From Halichoerus grypus (lineage: Eukaryota > Chordata > Mammalia > Carnivora > Phocidae): a DNA stretch of 64,000 nucleotides. Shown here in pieces: positions 1-12,200 of this stretch. The notes below the pieces were generated by a model. The model ran no database searches. It had not been told where the DNA came from and saw only the letters and a program-made list of their open reading frames with translations. A program made the translations under genes and the position numbers. The first letter of the stretch is position 1; each line of letters begins with the position of its first letter. Where the stretch lies: NCBI RefSeq assembly GCF_964656455.1, contig NC_135719.1, positions 68,436,283 to 68,500,282 on the forward strand, given 5' to 3'.

Positions 1-641
1 AAACATCTGAAAATTCTGCGAATTCAAAGTCAATTTGCAAACTGATAATTTGCCAAGTATCTGCAAATTCACATAGCCTGGGCCTGGGGAGCCTGGTATT
101 TGGTTCTTAGAAGAAATAGCTTAGCTTGAGCACTGGAGTAGTGCTTTGGGAACATTTAATGATTATTTTTCCATGGAAGAGAGTATGTTTTAGGGAGATA
201 CTTTCTAAAATTTATCTCTCAGAAGGCCTTCTGTTCTTTGAAAGACACCAAATATTTTCCTACCCTGTTTTTATTCTCAGCATATATTGGAATTTGAGAG
301 GAGGGGGGCTCATATAGCTCTTTTTGGATATAGAAGTTTCTCAGAGTTTTCCTGGGCCTACCTTAAATCTGGTAGGTTTTCCTTCTGAGAGGTTTTCTGA
401 AGATCATGGGTATCCAGGAAGAGTTACAAGAATGTACTAATCAGCCCCTATAACAGATGAGAAGCACGTGATAGGCTACTAAGTAGAGGAGTAAAAACAT
501 TGGAATTCTAATTGATAGTAGTCATTTGGGATCTAGTGCTCCCTAATTTTTATCTTTAATCATCTAATGTGATACTTCCCTTACCCCCAGCACATAATAT
601 TGAGGAAATGGATAACCTTTAAAATTCCATTCTTATATCAG
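1..641 (+). other. ZSCAN29: ZSCAN29 intron (3' part)
   Basis: No exon was recognised here. The stretch ends in a usable splice acceptor (pyrimidine-rich TTCCATTCTTATATCAG, AG at 640-641) directly before the zinc-finger exon. It is therefore read as the last part of the intron before the terminal exon. The short open frame at 126-317 resembles no known protein and is treated as chance. Confidence 0.6.
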
Positions 642-1510
642 GTTTTGAGGCTGGATTTGATAATGAAGAGAATCTAAAACGAGATATTTCTGAAGAAGTA
701 CAACTACATAGAACATTACTTGCAAGGTCTGAAAGGAAAGTTTCCCGGCATCTTACTCAGGGTAAAGGTGGTGAGAGTGAATGTAGATCAGGACAACAGT
801 GGGAAAAGACCCCAGGGGAGAGAAGAGGAAAACCAACACCCCCAGAGAGGAGTTTAGGTAAAGTTCTAAATCATCAGAGACCTTACTTGGGAGAGAGACC
901 CTATAAATATCTCAGATACAGCAAAAGCTTTGGTCCCAACTCCCACCTCATGCATCAGATATCTCATCAAGTGGAAAATCCATATAAATGTGCCGATTGT
1001 GGGAAAAGCTTCAGTCGGAGTGCACGCCTCATTAGACACCGGAGAATCCACACTGGAGAGAAACCTTATAAGTGTCTTGACTGTGGGAAAAGTTTCCGTG
1101 ACAGTTCAAACTTCATCACCCACAGAAGAATCCACACAGGAGAAAAACCGTATCAATGTGGTGAGTGTGGAAAACGCTTCAATCAGAGCTCAAGCCTTAT
1201 AATTCATCAGAGAACCCACACAGGAGAAAAGCCCTATCAATGTGAAGAGTGTGGAAAAAGCTTCAACAATAGTTCTCATTTCAGTGCACATCGGAGGATA
1301 CACACAGGAGAGAGACCCCATGTGTGTCCTGACTGTGGAAAGAGTTTCAGTAAGAGTTCTGACTTACGTGCACATCATAGGACCCACACAGGAGAGAAAC
1401 CCTATGGGTGTCATGACTGTGGCAAGTGCTTCAGTAAAAGCTCCGCTCTTAATAAGCACCGAGAGATCCATACACGAGAAAAACTTCTGTCACAGTCAGC
1501 ACCTAAGTAA
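642..1510 (+). CDS. ZSCAN29: ZSCAN29 terminal coding exon (C2H2 zinc fingers)
   Basis: This is the last exon of a nuclear DNA-binding zinc-finger protein. The open frame runs from the acceptor at 640-641; the first codon borrows one base from the previous exon. It reaches a TAA stop at 1508-1510, about 288 codons. An acidic linker ([18 protein letters not shown]) comes first. A degenerate finger follows ([10 protein letters not shown], cysteines lost), then six regular C2H2 fingers with CxxCGKSF...HxxxH spacing joined by HTGEKPY linkers, ending in SAPK. The fingers and tail match ZSCAN29 as I remember it, and the neighbouring ADAL and LCMT2 agree with its known locus. The SCAN and Myb/trihelix parts would be in exons to the left. 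Sure of the class; the gene name rests on recalled sequence plus gene order. Confidence 0.9.
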
Positions 1511-4500
1511 GCCCCTGAGAATTTAAAGAAAAGATAAATGCATTGAAATTGTTTGAAAAAGGCGTCTAAAAGTGATGGTCTCCTATTCCCTGCCCAACTA
1601 GCTTAGGAAACACTCTAAGATTTATCCCACTCTGTTCCCATGTTTTTCCTGGATCTATGAATTCCTAAGGTAGTCATCTTAAGAATGAAAGGAAGATTTC
1701 AGTCCCTCTCCTTGCCTTCATTGGAAATGACAGATACGACCTTTACCTCCCAGTGCCTATGTTGTTCCCTTAATAGAGAGGACGCAGTAGTAGATCCCAT
1801 GTATGTATTTATCCTATTATTCAGCTGCATTTCAACTGGAAAAACCTATCACAGCAGCATTTCAGGGAGAAGTTGTGAGACTTTTCTAACTGAGTGGGTC
1901 TAGCTCTTTATACAATAATGGAAATGCAAAAAAGTGGCATTTCCTGTTCACATAAGCCTGTGCTCAGAATGACATTTGTCATGTACACTCTTCATTTACC
2001 TTAAAGGAGAGTTTAATATCCATCTTGGTTCTGACCTATGAATCATCTTGTCAAAAGCCTAGGTGTTCTATATGGGGAAACAGTGTAAACCTTATATAAA
2101 TATTGAGGTGTGAACCCTGGATTTCTTAATTTTTTCTAAGCCCTAGAAGATCTGGAATAGAATAATATATTTAGAGCATCTAGTTTGATTTTTTTTCCTT
2201 CTGTTCCGTCTCATCTGAATTTCATCTGTCCCTTCTGGTCCAGTAGTGCAAAGAGCAAGCCAGCTGGATATGTTGATATGAGAGAAGGCTTAAAGTTAAA
2301 GCTGCCAATAGGGGATTGTCTGCATTCCACACGCTCCAACACCTAGTTTAGTGTTATACAGCACCCCATGGGCGCTCAATACTAACCTGCATTGAGCAGA
2401 AACCACTGCCACATACCCATGGATTAGGAAACAGACCACTCTGTGCCAACTCTTTACTCTAATGGCAAGGAGGACAGATTATCCTTGGTCACTGGAGTTG
2501 CCAATACTCGCTCACGTGCATGTGCACATACTCATAGATCTATTTTTAAAAGTTCTTCAAACACAAGTGTAATTCTGATCTGTATAATCAAATAGTATTG
2601 AATTAATTGCCCATCTATTCATAGTAGTATGATGAGCCCTATACAGCACAAGGTAAACAGACTCTGTCCTTGTTCTTACAATCTAAAACAGATGACACTG
2701 ACATGGACAAATAATAAATGCACATGTAGAGCTGCAGCAGTTTTAGAGAAATCTAGAAATGTAGTAACATTCTGCATAAATGTTAAGGTCTAATGCATTA
2801 TAGTTTTCTATAAGAAAAATCTGGGAGGTATTTTCTTCTCTTTATTCAGGAAGGCTTCATGAAACAGCAAGTGTTCAAAGGAAGGAAAGTTACCAGGAAA
2901 ATTAGGGTGGGATGAACTCTCCAAAACTAATCACAAAACCGAGGGCTGAGTGGGTGAGAAATGGGAAAATTGGAGAGCAAGGTGTTTTATGCAGATGGAG
3001 CCGAGGGCAAAAGACAGACTGTAAGGAAAGTTAGACAAAGCTTGGAGCAGCACAAAATCTGAGGAATAGTATGATCTAGGCTATGCACAAGGCAGAGAAC
3101 TGCCTTCATTGGAACATGGAGTGCCAGAGGGAGATCAGGAGGTGGTGGTCCCATCCACCTATAATAAATCAGATACTGTGCTGTACTTATTGATGAAAGA
3201 GCCAGCTTGTACTGGGGAAGAAGAATGAGCAGTTTACGAGACTAGCTCCTATGGGAGACAAAGGTCAGAAATTAATATCTTGAGAAGATACTTCAGTGGG
3301 CAGGTCTGAGGAAGGAGGAATGTGAACAGATGCCCAAGGCATGGGATAAGTAGCTGTTTCATACTCACATTTAATCAGTCCTGTGGCTGGAATGAGATAT
3401 CAAAGAGAAGTGGGGAGATAGAATATTCTGTAATTCATAGCTTGCTGTGTTAGATGAGAGGTTGATTAGGGTTCTTGTGTTGAGGGATCCTACTACAAAG
3501 AATCTCCTAACATTTATTAGGAGGAGATTGTGTCTCAATTATGTGGCCTAAGCAGACAGGAAGATAGAAGAAACACTAGTCTAAAGCAGTGCCTCAGGAT
3601 CTGAGATGGTTTAGTAAGTGTGTTTTTAAATGTGTGTTTTTTAATATGAGAGATTACTGTCTTTAGTATATTTATGGAAAGTTGTGTGTAAAAAGCACTG
3701 GTTGGGGTATCAGCAGATATGAATTCTGGTTCCAGATGTCTTGTGTGTAAGTCCACCTGTTTCCATCTCCCTTTCTGTAAAGCAGAATAATGTTTACATC
3801 TTAATCTGCCTCTCAGGGATACCATGTTAATAAAAATTATGCCTATAAAGTACCCAGTGTTTCTTCACGTGGTTTTTCCCCTCCCCAAATATACATGTGC
3901 AAATTATTAAGTTGTTGCTACTAGGAAAATATAAATTTTTACCTGCTTTTTTGGTTCCCTGTGTGGCCTTACTTAAAGTATGCCTGTTTGAATCTTTATG
4001 TTCTAGACTGAGAAACAAATTAGGATGTGGTAAAAGAGAAATTAGGATGAAAATCCTTACATGATGTCTGTATCTGTATCCATTAGGACAGTGCATTAGG
4101 ACCTGTCATAACTGGGCATGGAGAGTAAGTCTTACTTTAAAAGACCCAAGACCAGCCTCCTCTCCCCCCACCATCCTCCAGATGAAGAGAATGTACATAA
4201 TGAATAGGGCAAAGGCAAACTCTCTTACTTGGGAAAGCCCATTTCTTCTCAAACTAGCTTAACAAGCCATTTTCTGCTACCCAGTCTGCCATTGCGGAGG
4301 ATGGAAGAAGCAAGAAATAGTCTTCAAACATTCTAAGAGAAACCAAGGCCACTGTAGGTGGAGCAAGAGGATCTGTGCACCCTACCATTTTAATACTCAT
4401 AAGACCTCTGTGGGGACAGACTGAGTGACCTGTATAGCAAAGGAAGGATGTATTAGGAGGAGCTGGACAATCATATCCCCATCAGTTGTTTCCTAATGCT

Positions 4501-4535
4501 GTTACTACTTTTCATTTTCCCCACACTATCATTTC
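1511..4535 (+). other. ZSCAN29 3' UTR and flank
   Basis: No coding exon was recognised. It follows the ZSCAN29 stop, so the left part should be 3' UTR. AATAAA signals on the + strand lie at 2713-2718, 3163-3168 and 3829-3834; which one is used cannot be told from sequence. The 2640-3500 part has faint similarity to old L2-type repeats. ADAL comes from the other strand, so the two genes are convergent. Confidence 0.45.
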
Positions 4536-4745
4536 TTTTCAAGATTTGTTTTAGAGAGAGAAAGTGCACATGTGGGAACAGGGAAGAGGGGCAGAGGGAG
4601 AAGGAGAGAATCTGAAGCAGACTCCCTGCTAAGTGCGGACCCAGATGCAGCCCTCCAAGTGGGGCTCGATCCCAGGACCCTGAGCTCATAACCTGAGCCA
4701 AAACCAAGAGTCAAACACTTAACTAAATGAACCATTCAGGTGCCC
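4536..4745 (-). mobile_element. Can-SINE
   Basis: tRNA-derived carnivore SINE read backwards. A GA-rich stretch (reverse of the CT-rich tail) comes first, then the GGGCTCGATCCCAGGACCC core, then a diverged head ending CATTCAGGTGCCC. An older copy. Confidence 0.85.
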
Positions 4746-4747
4746 TA

Positions 4748-4853
4748 CCTTTTTTTTTTTTAAAGTAAACTCTACCCCCAGTGTGGGGCTCAAACTCACG
4801 ACCCTGAGATCAAGAGTTGCACGTTCCACTGACTGAGCCAGCCAGGTGCCCCA
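4748..4853 (-). mobile_element. Can-SINE, short tRNA-like form
   Basis: A short element abutting the previous SINE. It has a poly-T start, a tRNA-like body (GGGGCTCAAACTCACGACCC, ACTGAGCCAGCCAGGTGCCCC) and no CT-rich middle. Opposite strand to the window. Confidence 0.8.
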
Positions 4854-6021
4854 CATTCTTCCTTTTATTGCTTGGCTATGGCCAGTGCTACAGAACTTAA
4901 TAACATATATTTTCTCTGTGTTGCTGCCATTTCTCTTTTACTATAATCAGAATATGGAGGCTGAGTCTTATCAACTCTGTAGAGAACTATTTTTATGGTG
5001 ACCAGGTAGGAAAGGGAAGCTGAGATAGGAGCAATCAATTCTTCCATCATTCAATTCAAAATCTAAAATGAAAACTTTACTCCTATATACTCAACTATCC
5101 AGTGAGATGCATATCAAAGTTTAGACATATAAAATGGTATGTATTCTCTGATACCATGGTGCTTAAAGTAACATGTTATATGGATATATTTTAGTTAGGA
5201 GCTTAAATTACTCCTACATCCACCACAGTGCTCTTTCAGAAACAAAACTTTGGAACAACTGGAAGTCAGATTAAAGGCAGGAAATAGAAGCCTAAAGTAC
5301 CTTAGACCTCAAGAAGTGTCTGGTTGGTATAGCTCCATTATGGTCAAAATAACAGAAGGGTAAGGTAGGAACATTTAAAAAAAACCCACCACCTTGATTC
5401 CAGGGGGATTAATCATGAGAGGGGCAAAGCCAGATCTCAGAAGCTAGTTTTGTCTGTCACTAGGGTCTTCCAAAGTAGATTAACCCTGACTACTGGGTAT
5501 TCACAAAAATCCATGGTATGCAGTATAGCCTGGAGTCAAGTTTTGGGGAATACTTAAGGGAGTTTGAGTAAAACAAGCAAAACAAAATACAGAGCGCTGC
5601 TGTCACAAGTTACAAGGCTTAAAGGTTTGGTGGCAATTTGTTTTCCCTCTTCTCATCTTTAGACTTAGTTATTCCAAAACTTTTCCCGATTAGAAACTCC
5701 TTTGATTTTCCTGAAGTTTTATGATCACTAATGGAGAGGGACTGTTAAGTCAAATCTCTGGTGGAATGCGGAGTTTAGTTAGCAGCCACTTTCAAGTCCC
5801 TTCCAGTAAGCAGCATGGAGGTAAACGCTGTAAGACCTCAGAGCCTGCCAGTCAGTTTAAAACATTTACTGGGCACCGGCCCTGAATAAGGTGCTGGTGA
5901 TGGAGCCCCTGGTACCTGGCTGCTGTGCTTCAGAGGGAGGGATGGACAGTTTACTAAGTGTGATATGGCAGGAAGATCTTGGTTGCAACACATACTCAAA
6001 AGTAGTTCACCTCAGTGCAGC
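4854..6021 (-). other. ADAL: ADAL 3' UTR / convergent intergenic stretch
   Basis: No exon was recognised. A minus-strand AATAAA (TTTATT on +) near 4863-4868 could end ADAL transcripts about 1.15 kb past the stop codon, but it lies beside SINE sequence and is unproven. The rest looks like unique sequence. Confidence 0.4.
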
Positions 6022-6216
6022 TTAAAAATGTAACACTTTGTGTTTCAGATGATTCCACTTCCTCCTCAGTTCAGACCTGGTTCTGTCAGAAGCAAAGATG
6101 TAGTCGATGGATTCATAAGACAGATCCCACACCTGAGACTCGTTCAAATTAAATGTTTCAGCTGCCAGTTGGTACTCTTGAGAAAGATGTGTTGCAAAAA
6201 CACCCTTATCATCAGT
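6022..6216 (-). CDS. ADAL: ADAL coding exon 10 (TDD motif, stop)
   Basis: Starts after a poly-T tract and GGCAG|ACT. It encodes TDDKGVFATHLSQEYQLAAE and ends KWNHLKHKVLHF, stop TAA at 6022-6024. The two aspartates are the metal and base residues of the active site. Confidence 0.96.
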   Translation of the reverse strand, partial: TDDKGVFATHLSQEYQLAAETFNLNESQVWDLSYESIDYIFASDRTRSELRRKWNHLKHKVLHF

Positions 6217-9200
6217 CTGCCAAAAAAAAAAAAAAACCAAAAAAACCAGTTTTAAAATGAACAAGGAAATGATTTTTTAAAAAAACAGTAACTTACGTTT
6301 AGTCTATTTTCCTGTTTACCATGCTTCTTTTAAGAGTCTAAACAGGTCTATAAACGCATCCATACATAGCTATAACTAAATAGGTCTGTTTATCCTTTTT
6401 AAAACAAAAACACCAGGGCAATGGCTCTCAACCATGGCTGCATATAAATATCACTAGGAAGCTTTTAAAACGTATCTGTGTACAGGACTCACCCCAGATC
6501 AAATAAAACAGAATCGCAAGGGATGGGTACTTGGGCATCAGTATTTTTTTATGTTCCTCTGGGCACTGCCTAGGACCTTTACCCATAGAGCCAAACCTGA
6601 GTCACCCTGGCCCTCTGTAGCCTCTCATGCCCTGATCCTCTCTCACTCCTCTACCTGGGCAGCACCCTGAGGCACGAAAGGCAGTCAGCTAGTAGTGAAT
6701 GTCTGACCTAATGCAACAATGAAATGAAAAAGGAGCAAAATACTTCATACAAAACACCTTACACAGATCACAGATGGATGGGCGATGCTGTACCAGAATC
6801 CGAAATGATGCTGGTCATAAGATGGAACTGTCTGACTTTTGATGTTTGAGGTCAAACAGAGTTCTAGATGAAAGGAGGAAAAAGTCTCTTATTAAAAGCA
6901 GATTAGTAGACTCATTCATCAGTGTTCACCAAGTAGATACATGAGGAATTTTTGTGCTGCAACTTTTGGCAGCAACTGTACCAGGCAGAGAATTAATATC
7001 CCCTTCACAGCTATGTGCTTCCCCCTTTCTTTTATCCAAAATGGAGAGGAAAGGGGAATGTTATAAGCCAGTCACCATGGTGAAAGCAGGGAAGAATCAT
7101 GAAGGAATTTTTGAAGGGTTGCTGCACTTCTTCCCGGTCTTACAGTGGAGGCTAAAACAAAATAGCAGCACTGCTTGAGGGCTACAGTATTATAAAAAAG
7201 CCAAGAGCAGAAATGGACTTAAAGAAAACCCCTAAACTCCTTTACTCAGACAACCATCTATTCCCTGTCTGCTGCAAGTAAGTCCATCTTAAGAATGACT
7301 TCTGTTATTAACAAATTCCTGCCTTGACACACTATACTGAGCTCCCCAGCCAGAGCAGAAATACTTCACTGACTTGGTTGATGGTGTCAGCTCAGTATGA
7401 TAAGGCAGCCTCAACATAGGGCCACTCAGTCCAAGGGATGGCAGCCTGCCCCCTCACACTGCTGGGTGCAGAGCTGAGCCACCACACTAAGATAACTATG
7501 CAGGTGGTTTCCATTTTCTCAACTTCTGGGGATGTTTAAAAATGTCCTTAGTAAAAAGAAAAAAAAAATCTCATTATGAATTGCTGAAAACTCTGTAAGT
7601 AATTAAAAAACACACCCACACACGTGTTAAAAATTGATAAAATTATAAATTTAGCAAATTGATCATTCAGTAAAATGGTTTTCAGCCAACTGCTTTTTTC
7701 CCTCCAGAGAAGGCCTTCCCCGACCATCCAATTGAAAGTGGTTATCTCATCACTAATATATCTAACTGTTTAATTTTCTTCAAAGAACTTAACACTGACA
7801 TTTTCTTGTGTAACCGTTTACTGTCTCTTACCTATGCTAGAATATAAGTTCCTTGAGAAAGAAACCTTTGCCTGTTTTGTTTACTGCTCTCTTCCCAGCA
7901 ATTTGACAGTGACTGAAAGAGAATAGGCACTTCATAAATATTTGTTGTTAAATAAAAGCAGCTCCAGGGATACACATGTAGACAAACAAGTGTGTAACAG
8001 TCAACACACATAAAAATATGTCTTGGAATCTTCCATAATTCTTAATTTTTGAATAAATGTCACACATTTTCATAACACATATTAATTTGGTTAAAGTCAT
8101 TTTGAAATACTAGATGACTCTTATTCCTTCAATATAATAATTATTGAGTTCCAAGAACTGGGGAATGTCGCAGTGAACAAGACAGACAAGGGCTCTGCTT
8201 TCATGGAGCTTATATTCTAATGGAAGCTAAAACTTTGTTACTTAAATAAGGCTCAAGAGGCACATGTACCAAGCAACTTTTAATTTCTAAATGACACTTA
8301 CATATTTAGAACAGTACTTCTCCACATATGGGTTGCAACCTGGTGGCTGAGGACAAATGTATAGAGTCTTGTCTGGAGGACGTGAAGCCCTAAACCTTAC
8401 CCAGTGGTATCTGGTGTTGCCTCACAAAGTCTACCAGATCCAGGGATCCTCCCTCAGAGGAGTTGAGAAATGTCCCATGCCCAATTCTGTCAGGAAGCAG
8501 ATCCAGAAGTACTTGTGTTTCTTTTTTTTGGTTTGGAATCTCAAAAAAAAAAGGGGGGGGGGAGAGGGCATCAATAACCTCTTTCAGTGGTTCTTAAAGG
8601 TACCTTTTTCTGTAGCCAGCTACTTTGTCCCTCAGAGAAGATAATGCAGACATTCTGGAAAGCTGAACCACCTATACCTTCCCAGCTCTCTTCTTTGCCT
8701 TTATTTTCCCATTCATTTCCCAATATTCTTCTAGATTCGTTTCAATGATAATACTAATTATAGTTAGCAAGGGTAATAATAATAAACACTTTTAGACCTG
8801 CTTTGTGCCTTTTCACATAAATTCTCCTTTAAACCTCACAAGAATCTTACAAAGTACTAAGATGAAGAAATTAAAGTTCAGAAAAAGTAACAGGATCAAC
8901 TCGGGAGCAGAACTGAAACGAGAAAGGGACCTTTCATTTTTTATTTTTTTCCTTCTACATTACACTTCTCTACACTTGGAATTTCTTCAGATATACCTAA
9001 CTTTTGTAGTTAAAATACAAAGTATTTTTTTTTAAAGTTGTCTAAGGTCATGGAGCTCTATCTGACTTCAGGGCCCAGATTCTCTGTGCAGTGTGCTCCT
9101 GTTTTGTTATTTTTTTAAGGATTTTATTTATTTATTTGAGAGAGAGGGAGAGAGAGAATGAGTGCAAGTGGGAGGGAGGGACAGAGGGAGAAGGCGAGAA

Positions 9201-12200
9201 AGTCAAGCAGACTCCATGCAGAACCCACGTGGGGCTCGATCTCACAACCCTGAGATCATGACCTGAGTGGAAATCAAGAGTTGGACATTTAACTGACTGA
9301 GCCACCCAGGTGCCCCATTCATGTTTTATTTTGACACGGCCAGCTACATACATACCACAACTACCATGAAAAGGTCTAGCTGTACTCTTTATCTACTAGA
9401 TAGCCTACAAGACAAATGACCATAACATGCTGAAATGAAATGTTTTATGTCCAATGCATCCAACAAAAAAAGCAACAGAATAAAGAAAATTTAAAAAAAA
9501 TCTTAAAGAAACAAATAGACAAAAGAAAAGAAAAAAAGAAAAAGAAAAGCAACAGAGACTAAGGTAAAGAGACGGTTCTAATGCTGTGCACAAAGACCAC
9601 AGATAACTGGTCACAGTAACACATGCTGGCTGTTCCATTTAATTGACCAATAGCTTTAATCAGACATCAGGTTAGCAAGAGGATGTCCTACGAGTGAAAG
9701 ATCTTTTTGATCAGAGTGTGGAAACACAGATCCTAGATTTTAAGTTCTGCCACCAGATTACTGACTCTTTGCTTACAGACATGAAAAACATCAGCACTGA
9801 CAAGAAGCTCCAATTTTTTCCTTAATCTTTAAATCATGATGCTATTCAACCTTTATACATTACTGCATCTAATATTCATAAATAACCGTGTGAGGTAAGT
9901 AGCCTAAGTATTATTTCCTGCACTTGAGACAATAAACTCCAGACTTATCGAGCTGTGTACATTAATCACGTGCAGCTTTTTGTATGTCAAAAAAAAGAAA
10001 ACAAATAGAAGTACTGACATAGAAAGTAAATCCATCTGTAAAATGGGGGAAAGTGTAGTTGACTCCCTTGTTTGCCTCACAGGGATGTGCTTAAGAAAGT
10101 GACTATTCTCCAGCCATTATCTGTACATTATCTGTCATTGTGCTCATGTTGCCAAGGAGCTGGGGCCCAACGAGGGGCACCCGATCTTCTGATGAGCCTC
10201 ATAAAATAATGATGAGCTACTTCCTTTCTCGCCAGTGCATGTGATATATTCAGGTCCCTTACCCTATGAGGACAAGTGAGATGAACTGGTGCTTTTCTCA
10301 GTGTCAGCTTCCAATGACAAGACTGATGATGAAAACTTAGCCATTTTCTCTAGTAAGATGTCAATAGCTGTTTTAACAACACAGCAGTAGCGTGAGTCAA
10401 CAGCCACCCTCAGGAATGACAAAAACATAAAACCAGTAACAAGGGACTAAAGCAAGTCATACCTTTAGCATTATAATTTACATTTAAAAACATTTCTACA
10501 TTCCTCCTCTTCTACTTTTTTTTTACCTCCAGGTTTACTTTTAGCCATTTACAAATGATTATTATTTTCACTGTAATTTATCTTCTCCAGCCTAATTTTA
10601 CATTATTATTTACCTCTGAAAGATGCAATGCCAACTTCAGGCCTGCTTTTTTAGCTTCTAAAAGAGGTTCCAGGAAGTCTTTTGCCTGTCCTACCTTGAT
10701 AAAAGTTAAAATGAAGATGAATGAGAATTCTGGGCAAACTGAAGAATTAGGTACTTTGTGTCAATAAACAAAGGACTAAAATAATGGCAAGGAAAAAAAT
10801 GGCAGATTGACTCATTTGAAAATTTCATTTATAAAGCACCTACAATGTGCTAGACACTTGAGGGAATATAAAGCTGGCAAAGACCCAATCCCTGCCCTCA
10901 AGAATGTTAAGTCACATATGAGTGAACCTGATGTCAATCAGCCATGCTAGATATAGAGGTCAACAAATTTTAGTTCTGTAAGGAAATCTAGGTATCTAGT
11001 GCTAAGGAAAAGTCACCTGATTCAGGAACCTGTATGATTACAGTAAAGAAAGCTTCTACCAAATGGATGAATGAAATAAGAACACAATAGTCCAGGTTTA
11101 AACAAAGCTATAAGGACCAGTTTCCTGAGACTCTCCAAATCCAGTGGTTTTCAACCAGGGCCAATTCTGCACTACCACGCCCCCCCCCACCTCCTCCCAC
11201 GCTGGGGACACTTGCCAGTATCTGGAAACATTTTTGGTTGTCACAACTAGGAGGGTGCTACTGGTATCTAGCAGGTAGAGATGACAGGGATGCTACTAAA
11301 CATCCTGCAATACACAGGGCATCCTCCCAGGACAAAGAATTATTTGGCCCAAAACGTCAATAGTGACACGAGTGAGACACTGTGCTTGAATCTGACATTC
11401 AAGAAGCCCTAGGCCAGTCTTTCTCATTGGGGGTTCTATGAGATAATTAAGGCCTACCCATACTTAAGTATTAATTAATTATTAGACATGCATTGTATGT
11501 AATGAATTAATTTCTCTCCTCTCATTCAAATCTTATTCTTTTTTCTTTTTTAGAGGGCTTAATTCTTTCACAGAACCCTGGTTGAGAATAGCTACTATAG
11601 ACATTCTGGTCATCCAGGGCAGAATAGGTCTTTTTTTTTTTTAAAGATTTTATTTGAGAGAACGAGCAGGGGGAAGAGGGAGAAGCAGACTCCCCGATGA
11701 GCAGGGAGCCCCATGTTGGGCTGGGATCCTGACCTGAGCTGAAGGCAGATGCTTAACTGACTGAGCCACCCAGGTGCCACCCCCTGCCCCCTTTTTTTTT
11801 GTTAAAGATTTTATTTAAGAATAGGTTTTCATCCACACAGAGTGTCTGGTAGACCTCTGGAGAATGCAGGATGCCCCAAGCTAATCCTTACCCCACAAAT
11901 TGATTCTACTTTTCAGAAATAAAATGTATTTAGGAAAAACAGCTTACAGTAGGGTCTCCACTGAGGTCAAGGCCAAGAACTGTATTGTCAGTAGAGAGGA
12001 AGAACTCTTCAGCAAGTTTAACGGTCTCCTTGGCTACTGAAGGGCCACCTCTTCTGTCGATTGCTATCAAATACCTTTAATATAAAAAAAACACAGTTGA
12101 AAACAAATACAGTGCAGATGAAAAAGACAACTCTGAGTATGGTCAGAGAGGTACAGCAGGCTACATGTAAAATTTACTTAGTAGAAGTACAGCCTGACTG

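Noticed and set aside
930..1526. Two further + frames of 90 and 94 codons over the ZSCAN29 exon
   Set aside because: Out-of-frame shadows of the repeated zinc-finger codons.
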